From assembly GCA_046348835.1 (NCBI GenBank), contig JAXMDM010000002.1:434001-498000 (forward strand): a stretch of DNA of 64,000 nt. Reading direction: 5' to 3'. The position numbers and the translations under genes are program-made. The notes beneath the pieces were generated by a model. That model was not told the origin of the DNA and searched no databases. It worked only from the letters and a program-made list of their open reading frames with translations. Each line of letters begins with the position of its first letter. The stretch's first letter is position 1. Of the stretch, positions 28,227 to 36,832 are shown piece after piece. The DNA comes from Defluviicoccus sp046348835. Lineage in GTDB: Bacteria > Pseudomonadota > Alphaproteobacteria > Rhodospirillales > Defluviicoccaceae.

Positions 28227-28913
28227 ATGAGGCGGGTCAGATCGGTTCTGCTGGCGGCGGTCCTGGCGGTATTGGGGACCGGCTGCCCGTCCGCGCCGCC
28301 GGACTATTATCCTCTCGAAGCCGACAGATCATGGTCCTATCGGATGACCATCCGCCAGGGAGACGCCGACAACGGACGCGTGGTCGACACGACCTCGGTG
28401 GTGACCAACCTTCCGCCGCGCCCGTTCGCGGGGCAGCCGGCGGTGCCGCAGCGGCAGGAGGCGTTTGGTGCCGGGCGCGTCCGTCTGCTGCGCGATGACG
28501 GTCAGGGCGTGGTCGATGTGGGCGAGCTGAACGAGGCCGACGGAACGATGACCGCCCGGGATCCGGTCAACCCCATCGTTCGCCGTCCGCTGACGCCGGG
28601 GGCGTCGTGGTCGGCCACCTGGGAAACGACCCAGTCGGGGGGGCCGACGCGCCTTCCGATGCAAAAGACGGTGGCGAGCACCGATGACACCGTCGAAACC
28701 GCCGCCGGCCGGTTCGTGCACTGCCTCAGCCTAAGCATCAAGGGCGGCGGCCCGGTGATGATCGACGGTCAGGCGGTGCAGGTGGAAGTCGCCGGCGAGG
28801 AGTGGTTCGCCCCCGGCGTCGGCCTTGTCCGCGCCGATTTTCGCGAAACGGTGGCACAGCGGCCCGAGGCGGCGACCCACGTCCAACTGGATTTGATCGC
28901 TCACCGGCCCTAG
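28227..28913 (+). CDS. Putative lipoprotein of unknown function
   Basis: This is a 228-residue predicted exported protein. The N-terminus has an arginine-rich start, a hydrophobic stretch and LGTGC at the end, a lipobox-like site whose -3 residue is Gly rather than the usual Leu, so lipidation is probable but not certain. The mature part starts PSAPPDYYPLEADRSWSYRM and is rich in beta-strand-like segments (SWSATWETTQSGGPTRLP; EEWFAPGVGLVRADFRE), similar in style to small periplasmic proteins with a repeated EWFAPGVGLV motif. No enzymatic motif is seen. A GGGCGGAG ribosome site precedes the ATG. It may be separated from or regulated by the upstream terminator. Confidence 0.7.
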   Translation: MRRVRSVLLAAVLAVLGTGCPSAPPDYYPLEADRSWSYRMTIRQGDADNGRVVDTTSVVTNLPPRPFAGQPAVPQRQEAFGAGRVRLLRDDGQGVVDVGELNEADGTMTARDPVNPIVRRPLTPGASWSATWETTQSGGPTRLPMQKTVASTDDTVETAAGRFVHCLSLSIKGGGPVMIDGQAVQVEVAGEEWFAPGVGLVRADFRETVAQRPEAATHVQLDLIAHRP

Positions 28914-29147
28914 CCCTCGATTGGCGCCTCCAGCAATTTTGATGCAGAGAAGCCCATTGCAAAGCCGACCGCGATTGGGTAGCGTTATCAAACAGGCAGA
29001 CGAGGCCGGGTAGACGAAAGCTTCGGAACAGAAGTCGTTCACTCAAGAACAACAAAAATCAGGTTGACAGAAAGTGCAACGCTGGCCGCCTTGGTGCGGT
29101 TAGTTATCGAAGCTTGCCTAGTTCAATACAATGGGGAAGGGTGAGCT
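28914..29147 (+). promoter_or_regulatory. Probable promoter region of the AGE-to-amylase operon
   Basis: These 234 bases hold no gene. A perfect TTGACA hexamer is at 29064-29069, without a matching -10 at 16-18 bases. A TACAAT box (five of six matches to the -10 consensus) lies at 29127-29132, and a GGGGAAGGG ribosome site precedes the ATG of the first gene. The stretch 28985-29070 is clearly less GC-rich than its surroundings, as promoters often are. The exact start of transcription is not determinable here. Confidence 0.4.
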
Positions 29148-31211
29148 ATGCCGCTCAATGCCTTCAGTCAGTTTCTGACGGTCCGCGGAACGGTCGTATC
29201 TGTTGCCGCCGATAAGCCTTCGTTTACGCTCAAGGCGCGCAGCGGCGATCTCATCGAAGCGTTCGTCGGTCCCGAGACCTACTATGAGGTGGTGACCAAT
29301 CTCGACGGGATCGATCGTGGTCGCGTGCCGGACCCGCAAGGCCTGACGTGGAGCGACGATCCCATCCGCTTCAGCCTGGCAAAGTTCATCCAGGTGGGGC
29401 GTCCGGTTACCGTTCAGGGACTGCATCAGCAGAACGGCAATCAGGAACGGTACGAGGCGCGCGCGGTCAAGCTGATGCATTCAGCCGTTGATCGGTACGT
29501 ATTCGAGGAAACGCACTGGTGGATCGTGCAAACGACGCAGATGGCCGATCGTATCCTCGATCATCTGTTCGACGCCAGGCGCAGCTATACCATCGACGAC
29601 TTCTCCCGTTTCTATCGCACCCAGTTGAATATCGTCGGTCAGCCGGTCGACGAGAACGTGCAAGAGTGCGCCACGTTGTCGCGGCTGTTGTACGATCTGT
29701 CCTCGGCCTATCTGCTCACCGGTGCCGAGCGCTATTACCTCGCCGCACGCGCCGCCTGCGCCTATCTGCGCGAGGCCTTCCGTAGCCTCAGCCACGACGG
29801 GCAGTACATCTTCTGGGCCTATGGGCGCCGCCGTTTCCACGAGGGCGAGCGGGGCGAGGTGCTGATCATCCCGTCGCAGAACGCCGACGATCTGGGGGCG
29901 ATTCCGCTCTACGAGCAGATCTATGCCCTCGCCGGGCTGACCCAGTATTTCCGCATCACCCAGGAGTGGGAAGTCCTGGAGGACATCCGCCGCACGATCA
30001 ATACCTTCCAGGCATTCTATCACGACAACCCGGAAGCCAAGGAAAAGGGCTTTGCCGGTACAGGCGGTTACTATTCCCACCTCGACTTCGTGACAATGCG
30101 TCCGGATACCCCGGTTCTCGGCGCCAATTGTGCCCGCAAGAACTGGAACTCCATTGGCGATCACATCCCGGCCTATCTGGTCAATCTTATTCTCTGCCTC
30201 GATCCGCTACCGCAAGGCGATCCGCAGTTGCGCGCCAGCCTTGAGGAACTGCTGACGACCTGTTGGGGCATCCTCGAGGAGACGTCGTCGATCATCGTCG
30301 AAAAGTTTCCCGATCCGCAGTCCGACTACGTCAACGAGCGCTTTCACGCCGACTGGACACCCGATCACACCTTCAGGTGGCAAAGGAACCGGGCCGTCGT
30401 CGGCCACAATCTGAAGATCTCCTGGAACCTCACCCGCTGCGCCTTCTACTTCCAGAGCCGCGCCAAGAGGCTCCGCGACGGCGGCAAGGCGGCGGAGGCC
30501 AAGGCGTTCGACGATCGGTCGACAAAGGCGCTCGATCTGGCGCGGCGGCTGGCGACGCGCATGGCCGAGGTGGGTGTCGACAAGGTGCGGGGCGGAATTT
30601 TCGATTGCGTCGAGCGGCAACCGACGAACGGCATGCCGACGGAATTCGCCTGGGGCGCCACCAAGGATTTCTGGCAACAGGAACAGGGCATCCTCGCCTT
30701 TCTCATCCTGCACGGCGGCACCCCCGACGATCGCCTCTATCTGGATCTGGCGCGGGAAAGCTCGGCGTTCTGGAACGTCTTCTTCCTCGATCGGGAGCGG
30801 CAGGGGTACTTCTTCCGCACATCGGAAAACGGCATGCCGATCCTCGAGGGCGAGTACGGACGCAAAGGCGGCCACGCCATCGGCTATCACGCCTTTGAAC
30901 TCGCCTACCTGGCCCACATCTATACACGCACCTTCGTCGCCGCCGGCGGCGGCAGCGACAACGGCTTCTGCCTCTATTTCAAGGTGCACAGCGATCCCGA
31001 CCTGACCTCGCTCAACGTTCTTCCCGACTTCATGCCGCCCGGGAAGCTGGAGATCGCCAGCATCCGCGCCAACGGCATGGACGTGACCGATGCGCGCAAA
31101 CCCGGCAACCCGAACGACTTCCAGATTTCGCTGAAGGACCTGAAGCCTAGCCCCGGTACCGATCTGATCGAAGTGGTCGTCGAGTTCCGCGGATTGGCCG
31201 CGACCGCCTGA
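29148..31211 (+). CDS. AGE-family-like (alpha/alpha) barrel protein with extra N- and C-terminal domains
   Basis: The central ~470 residues (about 115-590) resemble the N-acylglucosamine/cellobiose 2-epimerase superfamily: EETHWWIVQTTQMADRIL, VVGHNLKISWNLTR (the barrel His), TKDFWQQEQGILAFLIL and GRKGGHAIGYHAFELAYL. Members epimerise or isomerise free sugars. This protein is much longer than usual (687 versus ~400). The first ~110 residues form a beta-rich unit (RGTVVSVAADKPSFTLKARSG, here with VTVQGLHQQ) that looks like a small OB-type domain, and the last ~90 residues form another beta domain. No signal peptide is seen. It opens a 12-gene operon, 70 bases before the DJ-1-like gene. Substrate is unknown; an activity different from epimerisation is possible. 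Confidence 0.7.
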   Translation: MPLNAFSQFLTVRGTVVSVAADKPSFTLKARSGDLIEAFVGPETYYEVVTNLDGIDRGRVPDPQGLTWSDDPIRFSLAKFIQVGRPVTVQGLHQQNGNQERYEARAVKLMHSAVDRYVFEETHWWIVQTTQMADRILDHLFDARRSYTIDDFSRFYRTQLNIVGQPVDENVQECATLSRLLYDLSSAYLLTGAERYYLAARAACAYLREAFRSLSHDGQYIFWAYGRRRFHEGERGEVLIIPSQNADDLGAIPLYEQIYALAGLTQYFRITQEWEVLEDIRRTINTFQAFYHDNPEAKEKGFAGTGGYYSHLDFVTMRPDTPVLGANCARKNWNSIGDHIPAYLVNLILCLDPLPQGDPQLRASLEELLTTCWGILEETSSIIVEKFPDPQSDYVNERFHADWTPDHTFRWQRNRAVVGHNLKISWNLTRCAFYFQSRAKRLRDGGKAAEAKAFDDRSTKALDLARRLATRMAEVGVDKVRGGIFDCVERQPTNGMPTEFAWGATKDFWQQEQGILAFLILHGGTPDDRLYLDLARESSAFWNVFFLDRERQGYFFRTSENGMPILEGEYGRKGGHAIGYHAFELAYLAHIYTRTFVAAGGGSDNGFCLYFKVHSDPDLTSLNVLPDFMPPGKLEIASIRANGMDVTDARKPGNPNDFQISLKDLKPSPGTDLIEVVVEFRGLAATA

Positions 31212-31280
31212 GAGACCGACGAAGAGAGACCGGCAGCGTCATGAGATCCGGTTGCGGCCGGAGTTTGGGAAACGACCGCC

Positions 31281-32834
31281 ATGGCTGACGAGACGCTCAA
31301 AGGCAAGAAGATCGCGGTCGTCGTCGAGGCCCAGTACGTTCCGGGCGAAATCCGCATCTACCAGGAGCGGTTCGCCTCCTACGGAGCGACCGTCGACCTG
31401 GTGTCGCGGTTGTGGGGAGCGCCCTCGCAGCGCTTCTATTCCACCGTCGAGCCGGACGGTCAGGGCAACGTGCCGCCCATCGAGTGGCTGGAGGTTTCGG
31501 TCGACATCGAGAGGGTCGATCCCGGCGACTATGCCGCGGTCATCGTCGCCGCCAACTACACCAGCGTCCGCCTGCGTTGGATCGATGGCGATGCCCCCAT
31601 CAACGCCGGCAATGCCGCCCAGTACGCCCGCAACACGCCGGCGGCGCGGTTCTTCCGCCGGGCGATGGAGAACCCAAAGGTCATCAAGGGGGCGCCGTGC
31701 CACGCGTTGTGGCTCCTGACCCCGTCGCCCGACATCCTCGCCGGCCGCAAGGTGATCTGCAACCAGGTGGTGCTGGCCGACGTCATCAACGCCGGCGCCA
31801 TCTTTACCCCGGCACCCCCCGGCACGCCGGCGGAGCAGCAGATCGTCGTCGATCGTGATCTGGTCACCAACAACAGCTGGCACGCCAGTGCCGCGCTGGT
31901 AGACAAGATCCGCGACCTGATCCTCGATCCCCCGCCACCGCTGCGGAGCGAGCCGCAGCCGACGGTGAAGCCCGGCAAGCGTCGCATCCTCATCGTGCTG
32001 TCGGAGTGGGGCTACTGGGGGGAGGAGCTGGTCGGCCCCCTGGGGGAGTTCGATCGCGTCGGCTACGAGGTGGATTTCTGTACGCCGACCGGTCGTCGGC
32101 CCAACGCCATTCCGGTCAGCATGGATGCCGACTTCTTCGATCCGCCGCTGCAACGACCGGTGACGACCGAGGCGATGGCGGCGCGGGTGCGGGAGATCGA
32201 CGACCCGTCGACGACGCAGGGAAAGCGCCTCGACAACCCGATCAATCTCTCCGCCTGGTTCCCGGAGCGGCCGTACTATTCCGCCACCACCTTCGTTCGC
32301 GGGCTGGAAGCCTATAACCGGCTGCTGGTGGATGCGGCGCGCGGCATCGAGAAGTACGATGCCATGCTCATCGTCGGCGGCTCCGGGCCGCTGGTCGATC
32401 TGTGCAACAACCAGCGCCTCCATGACCTGATCATCGCCTTCCATCGCGCCGATAAGCTGATCGGCGCCGAGTGTTACGGGGTGCCGTGCCTCGCCTTTGC
32501 CCGCGATATGAATGAGCGCAGGAGCCTGCTTCGCGGCAAGCACGTGACCGGCCACTGCCTCGAGTACGACTACAAGGACGGCACCGCCTTCGTCGAAGCC
32601 CGCGGGCGGTTCCTCGACTTCAACATGGGGCCGCCGCCCTATCCGCTCGAGTTCATCCTGGCCGATGCGACCCAGCCGGGCGGCGCCTTCCACGGCAATT
32701 TCGGCCATCCCACCAGCGTCATCGTCGACTATCCGTTCGTCACCGGCCGGTCGACCCCGGACAGCGTTCTGACCGGGCAGAAGATGATCGAGTGCCTCGA
32801 TGGCGATCCGCCGTTGCGGCGCTGGGGATGGTGA
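31281..32834 (+). CDS. Double DJ-1/PfpI-domain protein
   Basis: Two DJ-1/PfpI (class I glutamine-amidotransferase-like) domains in tandem, 517 residues. Domain 1 is about residues 8-215, opening KIAVVVEAQYVPGEI, with a Cys-His pair at 140-141 (GAPCHALWLL) and VVLADVINAGAIFT. Domain 2 is about 234-510, opening RRILIVLSEWGYWGEE, with nucleophile-type Cys398 in IGAECYGVPCLAF and the LIVGGSGPLVDL segment. Family members act as deglycases, glyoxalase III, chaperones or isocyanide hydratases, so the reaction cannot be fixed. The second domain has a large insert and resembles Hsp31-size relatives. It sits between the AGE-like gene and a ThDP enzyme in the same operon, suggesting work on a dicarbonyl or activated sugar product. 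Confidence 0.75.
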   Translation: MADETLKGKKIAVVVEAQYVPGEIRIYQERFASYGATVDLVSRLWGAPSQRFYSTVEPDGQGNVPPIEWLEVSVDIERVDPGDYAAVIVAANYTSVRLRWIDGDAPINAGNAAQYARNTPAARFFRRAMENPKVIKGAPCHALWLLTPSPDILAGRKVICNQVVLADVINAGAIFTPAPPGTPAEQQIVVDRDLVTNNSWHASAALVDKIRDLILDPPPPLRSEPQPTVKPGKRRILIVLSEWGYWGEELVGPLGEFDRVGYEVDFCTPTGRRPNAIPVSMDADFFDPPLQRPVTTEAMAARVREIDDPSTTQGKRLDNPINLSAWFPERPYYSATTFVRGLEAYNRLLVDAARGIEKYDAMLIVGGSGPLVDLCNNQRLHDLIIAFHRADKLIGAECYGVPCLAFARDMNERRSLLRGKHVTGHCLEYDYKDGTAFVEARGRFLDFNMGPPPYPLEFILADATQPGGAFHGNFGHPTSVIVDYPFVTGRSTPDSVLTGQKMIECLDGDPPLRRWGW

Positions 32835-32885
32835 GGGGCGGCTGGGGCGACCGGCGGCGGCGGGCCTGCGGGTGAGCGGGGAGGG

Positions 32886-34571
32886 ATGACGGCGATGGCG
32901 ACCGGACACCGCAAACTGCTGGAGCAGCTCGAAGCCGACGGGCTGACGACGATGTTCGGCAATCCCGGATCGAGCGAGGAAGGGCTGCTCGACGAGATCG
33001 CCAGGACACCCGCGATCCGCTACGTCCTCGGACTGCAGGAGGCGACCGTCGTTTTGATGGCGGCCGGCTATGCCCAGGCGGTGCGGCGGCCGACCGTCGT
33101 CCAGCTCCACTGCAGCGTCGGTCTCGGCAATGGCCTCGGCAGCCTTTATCACGCGTTCCGCAAGCAGCGCTCACCGCTCGTCGTCATCGCCGGCGAGGCG
33201 GGCGTCGCCTACGACGCCCTCGATGCGCACATGGCTTTGGATCTGGTGGGCTTTGCCCGGCCGGTGACCAAGTACGCCGCCCGGGCGATCCATCCGGGAA
33301 GCCTGCTCCGGCTCCTCCGTCGCTGCATCCGCATCGCCGCCACGCCGCCCTTCGGGCCGACCTTTCTTTCGGTGCCGCAGGACATCCTCGACCAGGCCAA
33401 CGACGAGCCGGTGGTGCCGACGGTGATCCCGGAGACGCGGGTGGCACCGGAGCCGGCGCTTGTCGCTCGAGCGGCGGAGTTGCTGGCGGGCGCATCGAAC
33501 CCGGTGATCCTCATCGGCGACGGGGTCACCCACTCGGGCGCGGAGGCGGAACTGGCGCGGGTGGCGGAGACGCTGGGCGCCGGCGTCTACGGGGCGATGG
33601 TCTCCGAGGTCAACATCCCGTGGTCGCACCCCCTCTACCGGGGGACGACCGGCCACATGTTCGGGCCCAGCAGCCGACGTACCGTTGCCGATGCGGATGC
33701 GGTGCTGATCTGCGGCACCTACGTCTTCCCCGACGTCTTCCCGCTGGTGGAAAACCCGTTTCGAGCCGATGCCCGCGTCGTTCATATCGATCTCGACAGT
33801 TATGCCATCGGCAAGAACCACCCGATCACCCTCGGCCTGCTGGCCGATCCGAAAGCGACGCTGGGGCGGCTCGCCGACGCGCTGGCCGAGCGGATGAGCG
33901 GCGACGACAAGCGCGCCGCCGCCGCTCGCAGCGAGCGGATCGCGGCGGAGACGGCCGCCGCCCGTACCGCCGCCCGCGATGGCGACGCGCCCGGGCGGGA
34001 TGCAATGCCGCTCCGGATGTCGGTGTTCGCCGCCGAGTTGGCGCGCCAGCTGCCGGCCGACGCCATCGTCTACGATGAATCGATCACCCACACCCCCGAG
34101 CTGACCCGCTACCTCACGCCCGAGGCGCCCGGCCGCTTCTTCCAGACTCCGGGCGGAACCCTCGGCATTGCCTTCCCGGGGGCGGTCGGGGTCAAGGTGG
34201 CCCATCCGGAGCGCACCGTCATCGGCTTCGGCGGCGACGGTGGCAGCCTCTATACCTTCCAGGCGCTGTGGACGGCCGCTCACCACCGGATCGGCGCCAA
34301 GTTCGTCGTCTGTAACAACCGCAGCTACCGGCTATTGAAGGAAAACCTGGTCCAGTACTGGCGCGACCAGAACAGCAACCAGACCAACTTCCCACCGTCA
34401 TTCGACCTGCACGATCCCGACATCGACTTCATCGCGTTGGCGCGCGGCCTGGGGGTGCCGGGGGTGCGGGTGGCGACCCATGAGGACATAGGTCCCGGGA
34501 TCAGGGCGATGCTTGACCATGAGGGACCGTTTCTCCTCGATCTGATGCTGGAATCGGAGGTGCATCGGTGA
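32886..34571 (+). CDS. Thiamine-diphosphate enzyme, benzoylformate decarboxylase-like
   Basis: A 561-residue ThDP enzyme most like benzoylformate decarboxylase (MdlC). The N-terminal Pyr domain has FGNPGSSEEG and the cofactor Glu52 in LGLQEATV; His75 in LHCSVGLGNGLGSL matches the catalytic His70 region of MdlC. The second MdlC active-site His region (around VFRYHQ) is replaced by TYVFPDVFP, so chemistry may differ. The C-terminal PP domain shows GFGGDGGSLYTF...VVCNNRSY, the GDG-NN Mg/ThDP motif. A GGGGAGGG ribosome site supports the ATG. Likely reactions are decarboxylation of a 2-keto acid or carboligation. It lies 51 bases after the DJ-1-like gene and 16 before the first NTF2-like gene. Confidence 0.85.
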   Translation: MTAMATGHRKLLEQLEADGLTTMFGNPGSSEEGLLDEIARTPAIRYVLGLQEATVVLMAAGYAQAVRRPTVVQLHCSVGLGNGLGSLYHAFRKQRSPLVVIAGEAGVAYDALDAHMALDLVGFARPVTKYAARAIHPGSLLRLLRRCIRIAATPPFGPTFLSVPQDILDQANDEPVVPTVIPETRVAPEPALVARAAELLAGASNPVILIGDGVTHSGAEAELARVAETLGAGVYGAMVSEVNIPWSHPLYRGTTGHMFGPSSRRTVADADAVLICGTYVFPDVFPLVENPFRADARVVHIDLDSYAIGKNHPITLGLLADPKATLGRLADALAERMSGDDKRAAAARSERIAAETAAARTAARDGDAPGRDAMPLRMSVFAAELARQLPADAIVYDESITHTPELTRYLTPEAPGRFFQTPGGTLGIAFPGAVGVKVAHPERTVIGFGGDGGSLYTFQALWTAAHHRIGAKFVVCNNRSYRLLKENLVQYWRDQNSNQTNFPPSFDLHDPDIDFIALARGLGVPGVRVATHEDIGPGIRAMLDHEGPFLLDLMLESEVHR

Positions 34572-34587
34572 CCATGCCGGGGAGTGG

Positions 34588-35037
34588 ATGGCAACAATGC
34601 TGAGTCAGGTCGAAGTCGAGGCCTTCGCCGCGGAATGGTTCCACCGCCTCGACGAGCATGCGCCGGTCGAGCAGGTGGTGGAGATGGTGGCGCCGGGCGA
34701 TGTGGAATTCCGCCTGCCGGAGGCCACCCTGATCTCCGCCAAGCAGGTCGGCCAATGGTACGCCGGCGGCGGCAGCTTCATCGGGGTCATCTATGTTTTT
34801 TTCGATGAGGTGCACACCTTGCGCAAGCTCGAGGTGGTGCCGGCGGCAGAACCGGCAGCCGAGCGGACCGGGGTCAATGTGGTCCTCAAGTGGGAGGCGC
34901 GGATCTGGAAACCGCCCGCGGCGCGCAGCGAGCGGCTCGCCTTCGAGGCCACTCAGCGTTGGGAACTGGTCCGCGGCGAGGACGGTCGGCCGCGCATCGT
35001 CAGCTACATCGTCGATCAGCTAAAGGACGAGCCCTGA
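34588..35037 (+). CDS. NTF2/SnoaL-like protein 1
   Basis: A 149-residue single-domain protein with the cone-shaped NTF2-like fold inferred from its pattern: N-terminal helices (VEVEAFAAEWFHRLDEH), a VEFRLPE strand, the QVGQWY helix and long C-terminal strands (VVLKWEARIWKP; FEATQRWELVRGEDG; RIVSYIVDQL). In this superfamily the cavity can bind or convert small molecules, but no catalytic Asp/His pair is certain here. It is the first of four NTF2-like genes in the operon and differs from the others in sequence, so they are not recent duplicates. The start may be ATG 34588 or 34597. Confidence 0.72.
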   Translation: MATMLSQVEVEAFAAEWFHRLDEHAPVEQVVEMVAPGDVEFRLPEATLISAKQVGQWYAGGGSFIGVIYVFFDEVHTLRKLEVVPAAEPAAERTGVNVVLKWEARIWKPPAARSERLAFEATQRWELVRGEDGRPRIVSYIVDQLKDEP

Positions 35038-35077
35038 CGCTTGGGAGCCGAATTCGGGTTTGGAGAGGGAGAAACCG

Positions 35078-35566
35078 ATGAGCAACGGCAGTGCCCGCGA
35101 TGCCAACCTGGCGCTGGTCACGCGGATGTACGAGTGCTTCAACCGCGACGATATGGACACCATCCGGCGGGAGATCTTCGCCCCCGACCTGGTCTGGAAC
35201 CTGCCGGGCCACAATCCGGTCGCCGGCACCAAGAATGGCGCGGAAGAGGTGATCCAGTTCTTCCTGGCGCTTCGCCGCGCCAATATCCGGGTCACCCTCG
35301 ATCCGGCCGCCGATCCGGCGACCGGGATCGATACCTTCGGCGAGACCACTGTCGTCGAAGTGCACCGCGGTCAGGGCGAGGTCACGGTGCAGGATGCCAG
35401 CGGCAATCCGCAGACCCTGGTGCTGAACGCCCTCAACTGCACCCACTATCGCGTCGAGAATGGACGCATCGCCCGGGTGCAGGTCTACATGAGCGACCAG
35501 CATGCCGCCGACATGTTCTTCAACGCGGTCTACCGGCTGAAGCCCATTCCGGACCGGCTGGCCTGA
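35078..35566 (+). CDS. NTF2/SnoaL-like protein 2
   Basis: A 162-residue SnoaL-type protein starting at an ATG preceded by GGAGAGGGA. The typical opening is NLALVTRMYECFNRDDMDTIRREIFAPDLVWNLPGHNP, visible here as a helix pair then LVWNLPGHNPVAG, a motif shared with SnoaL-like ketosteroid-isomerase-fold proteins (His in the PGHNP loop). NGAEEVIQFFLAL and YRVENGRIARVQVYMSDQH complete the fold. The same PGHN loop occurs in the third NTF2-like protein, linking those two by ancestry. It is second of four in the operon; function unknown, with polyketide-type cyclisation, dehydration or binding all possible. Confidence 0.8.
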   Translation: MSNGSARDANLALVTRMYECFNRDDMDTIRREIFAPDLVWNLPGHNPVAGTKNGAEEVIQFFLALRRANIRVTLDPAADPATGIDTFGETTVVEVHRGQGEVTVQDASGNPQTLVLNALNCTHYRVENGRIARVQVYMSDQHAADMFFNAVYRLKPIPDRLA

Positions 35567-35602
35567 ACCGCGGCACCACGGGATCGGAGGAGGAACAAAA
35601 CG

Positions 35603-36007
35603 ATGGCCCTCATCACCGGCGAACAGGTGGCGGCCGCTTATGCGGCGTTGGCCACCGGCGATCGCACCCGGATGCTGGAAATGTGGCACGAGGACATGCA
35701 TTGGCTGGTCCCCGGCCACAACCAGCTCTCCGGCTGGAAGAATAACGTCGATGAATTCATGCAGTTTATGGCCAACGTAGGCCGACTTTCGGACAATAGC
35801 TTCCGGATGGATACCATCGTCGTCAACCTTGCCGACGACAGCTCTGCCGACGTGACCCACAACACCGGCCATCGCGCCGGTGACCTCAATCGCCGCCTGG
35901 ACATCGATGTCATCCACTGGATGCGCTGGCGCGATGGCAAGGTGTACGAGGCCCGCGGCGCCATCTTCGGCGATGGCACGGCGCAGTACGACGCGTTTTG
36001 GTCCTAA
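35603..36007 (+). CDS. NTF2/SnoaL-like protein 3
   Basis: A 134-residue SnoaL-type protein: VAAAYAALATGDRTRMLEMWHEDMHWLVPGHNQLSGWK (seen as helices then MHWLVPGHNQ), VDEFMQFMANVGRL, and the closing strands DIDVIHWMRWRDGKVYEARGAIFG. The VPGHN loop matches the LPGHN loop of the preceding protein, suggesting an old duplication. A GGAGGA ribosome site precedes the ATG by about nine bases. It is separated from the tautomerase gene by 18 bases. Confidence 0.8.
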   Translation: MALITGEQVAAAYAALATGDRTRMLEMWHEDMHWLVPGHNQLSGWKNNVDEFMQFMANVGRLSDNSFRMDTIVVNLADDSSADVTHNTGHRAGDLNRRLDIDVIHWMRWRDGKVYEARGAIFGDGTAQYDAFWS

Positions 36008-36025
36008 GGGAGAGGGAACACGGCC

Positions 36026-36343
36026 ATGCCGCTGATCAGCGTCAAGGTCATCAAGGACTTCTTTACCGACGAACAGCGGACCGCATTGGTCAAATCCTTA
36101 ACCGATGCCTTCTGCGCGACGACCATCGAGGCGGCCAGGCCTTACGTCTACGTTATGGTCGAGGAGGTTCCCCAGGGGAAATGGGGCATTGCCGGCCATC
36201 CGCTGCCCGATCCGGACTTCCTCATCAACGATCTGGTGCCCATCTTCGAGGACGCCGCCGACGAATTCTCGAGGGTCTACAACATACCGCGCCGTCGACC
36301 GCGCGGCCCGGACGCGCCGCCGAAGCCGGAGGGAAGCACGTGA
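36026..36343 (+). CDS. Tautomerase-superfamily protein with N-terminal proline
   Basis: A 105-residue protein starting MPLISVKVIKDFFTDEQRTALVKSLTDAF, the 4-oxalocrotonate tautomerase pattern in which Pro2 becomes the catalytic N-terminal base after Met removal. It is longer than the ~62-residue 4-OT monomer, with a second half PYVYVMVEEVPQGKWGIAGHP and a Pro/Arg-rich tail. Such enzymes shift enol/keto double bonds or dehalogenate. Arg partners of 4-OT (near residues 11 and 39) are not clearly conserved. Set between NTF2-like genes 3 and 4, it supports a pathway with unsaturated keto or enol intermediates. Confidence 0.8.
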   Translation: MPLISVKVIKDFFTDEQRTALVKSLTDAFCATTIEAARPYVYVMVEEVPQGKWGIAGHPLPDPDFLINDLVPIFEDAADEFSRVYNIPRRRPRGPDAPPKPEGST

Positions 36344-36394
36344 CGGTGCCGTTCCAGGAGTCCGGCAGCCAGTTTCATCGCTAAGGATAGGCCA

Positions 36395-36802
36395 ATGAGC
36401 ACCCGCGAGGTGATCGACCGCTACTATGATTGCGTCAACCGCGGCGCCTGGGAAGAATGGCTGACGCTGTTCTCCGACGACGTGGTCGGCGATGAGCAAC
36501 TCGCCGGCCATTTTGCCGGGATCGACGTCCTGCAGGGGGCGGTCGGTGCCCTCTCGTCCGGCTACTCCCGCTTCAACATGCTGCCGCAGCGGATCGTCGT
36601 CGATGGTGATGCGGCGATGGTGGTTTGGCGATGCGTCGCCGCCAATGCCGCCGGCGTGCCCATCGGCTACACCGATGCGCCCAACCGTCAGGTCATTGGC
36701 GCCAATTACTTCCAGGTGCAGGCGGGAAAGATCGTCTACATGCGAACCATTCACGACAGCCTGCCGTTCGTGCCGTTCACCTCGCAATCGCAACCCGGTT
36801 GA
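36395..36802 (+). CDS. NTF2/SnoaL-like protein 4
   Basis: A 135-residue SnoaL-type protein: STREVIDRYYDCVNRGAWEEWLTLFSDDV (visible as the helix pair then LFSDDVVGDEQLAGHFAG), the GIDVLQGAVGAL helix, and strands RIVVDGDAAMVVWRCVAAN and NYFQVQAGKIVYMRTIHDS. The closing strand pattern AGKIVYMRTIHD is characteristic of SnoaL-like proteins. It is the fourth NTF2-fold gene of the operon and is not close in sequence to the others. The GMC oxidoreductase starts 30 bases downstream. Confidence 0.8.
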   Translation: MSTREVIDRYYDCVNRGAWEEWLTLFSDDVVGDEQLAGHFAGIDVLQGAVGALSSGYSRFNMLPQRIVVDGDAAMVVWRCVAANAAGVPIGYTDAPNRQVIGANYFQVQAGKIVYMRTIHDSLPFVPFTSQSQPG

Positions 36803-36832
36803 ACGGCCACCTCGACGCGGGGTAACAGCACC

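Noticed and set aside
29082..29096. Possible sigma-54 promoter (GG-N10-GC) before the AGE-like gene
   Set aside because: Only the core GG and GC fit; most other consensus positions mismatch and such a pattern is easy by chance in GC-rich DNA.
31239..33152. Long minus-strand open frame opposite the double DJ-1 gene
   Set aside because: Shadow of a well-supported gene on the other strand; composition is low in hydrophobic core residues and has no recognisable motif.
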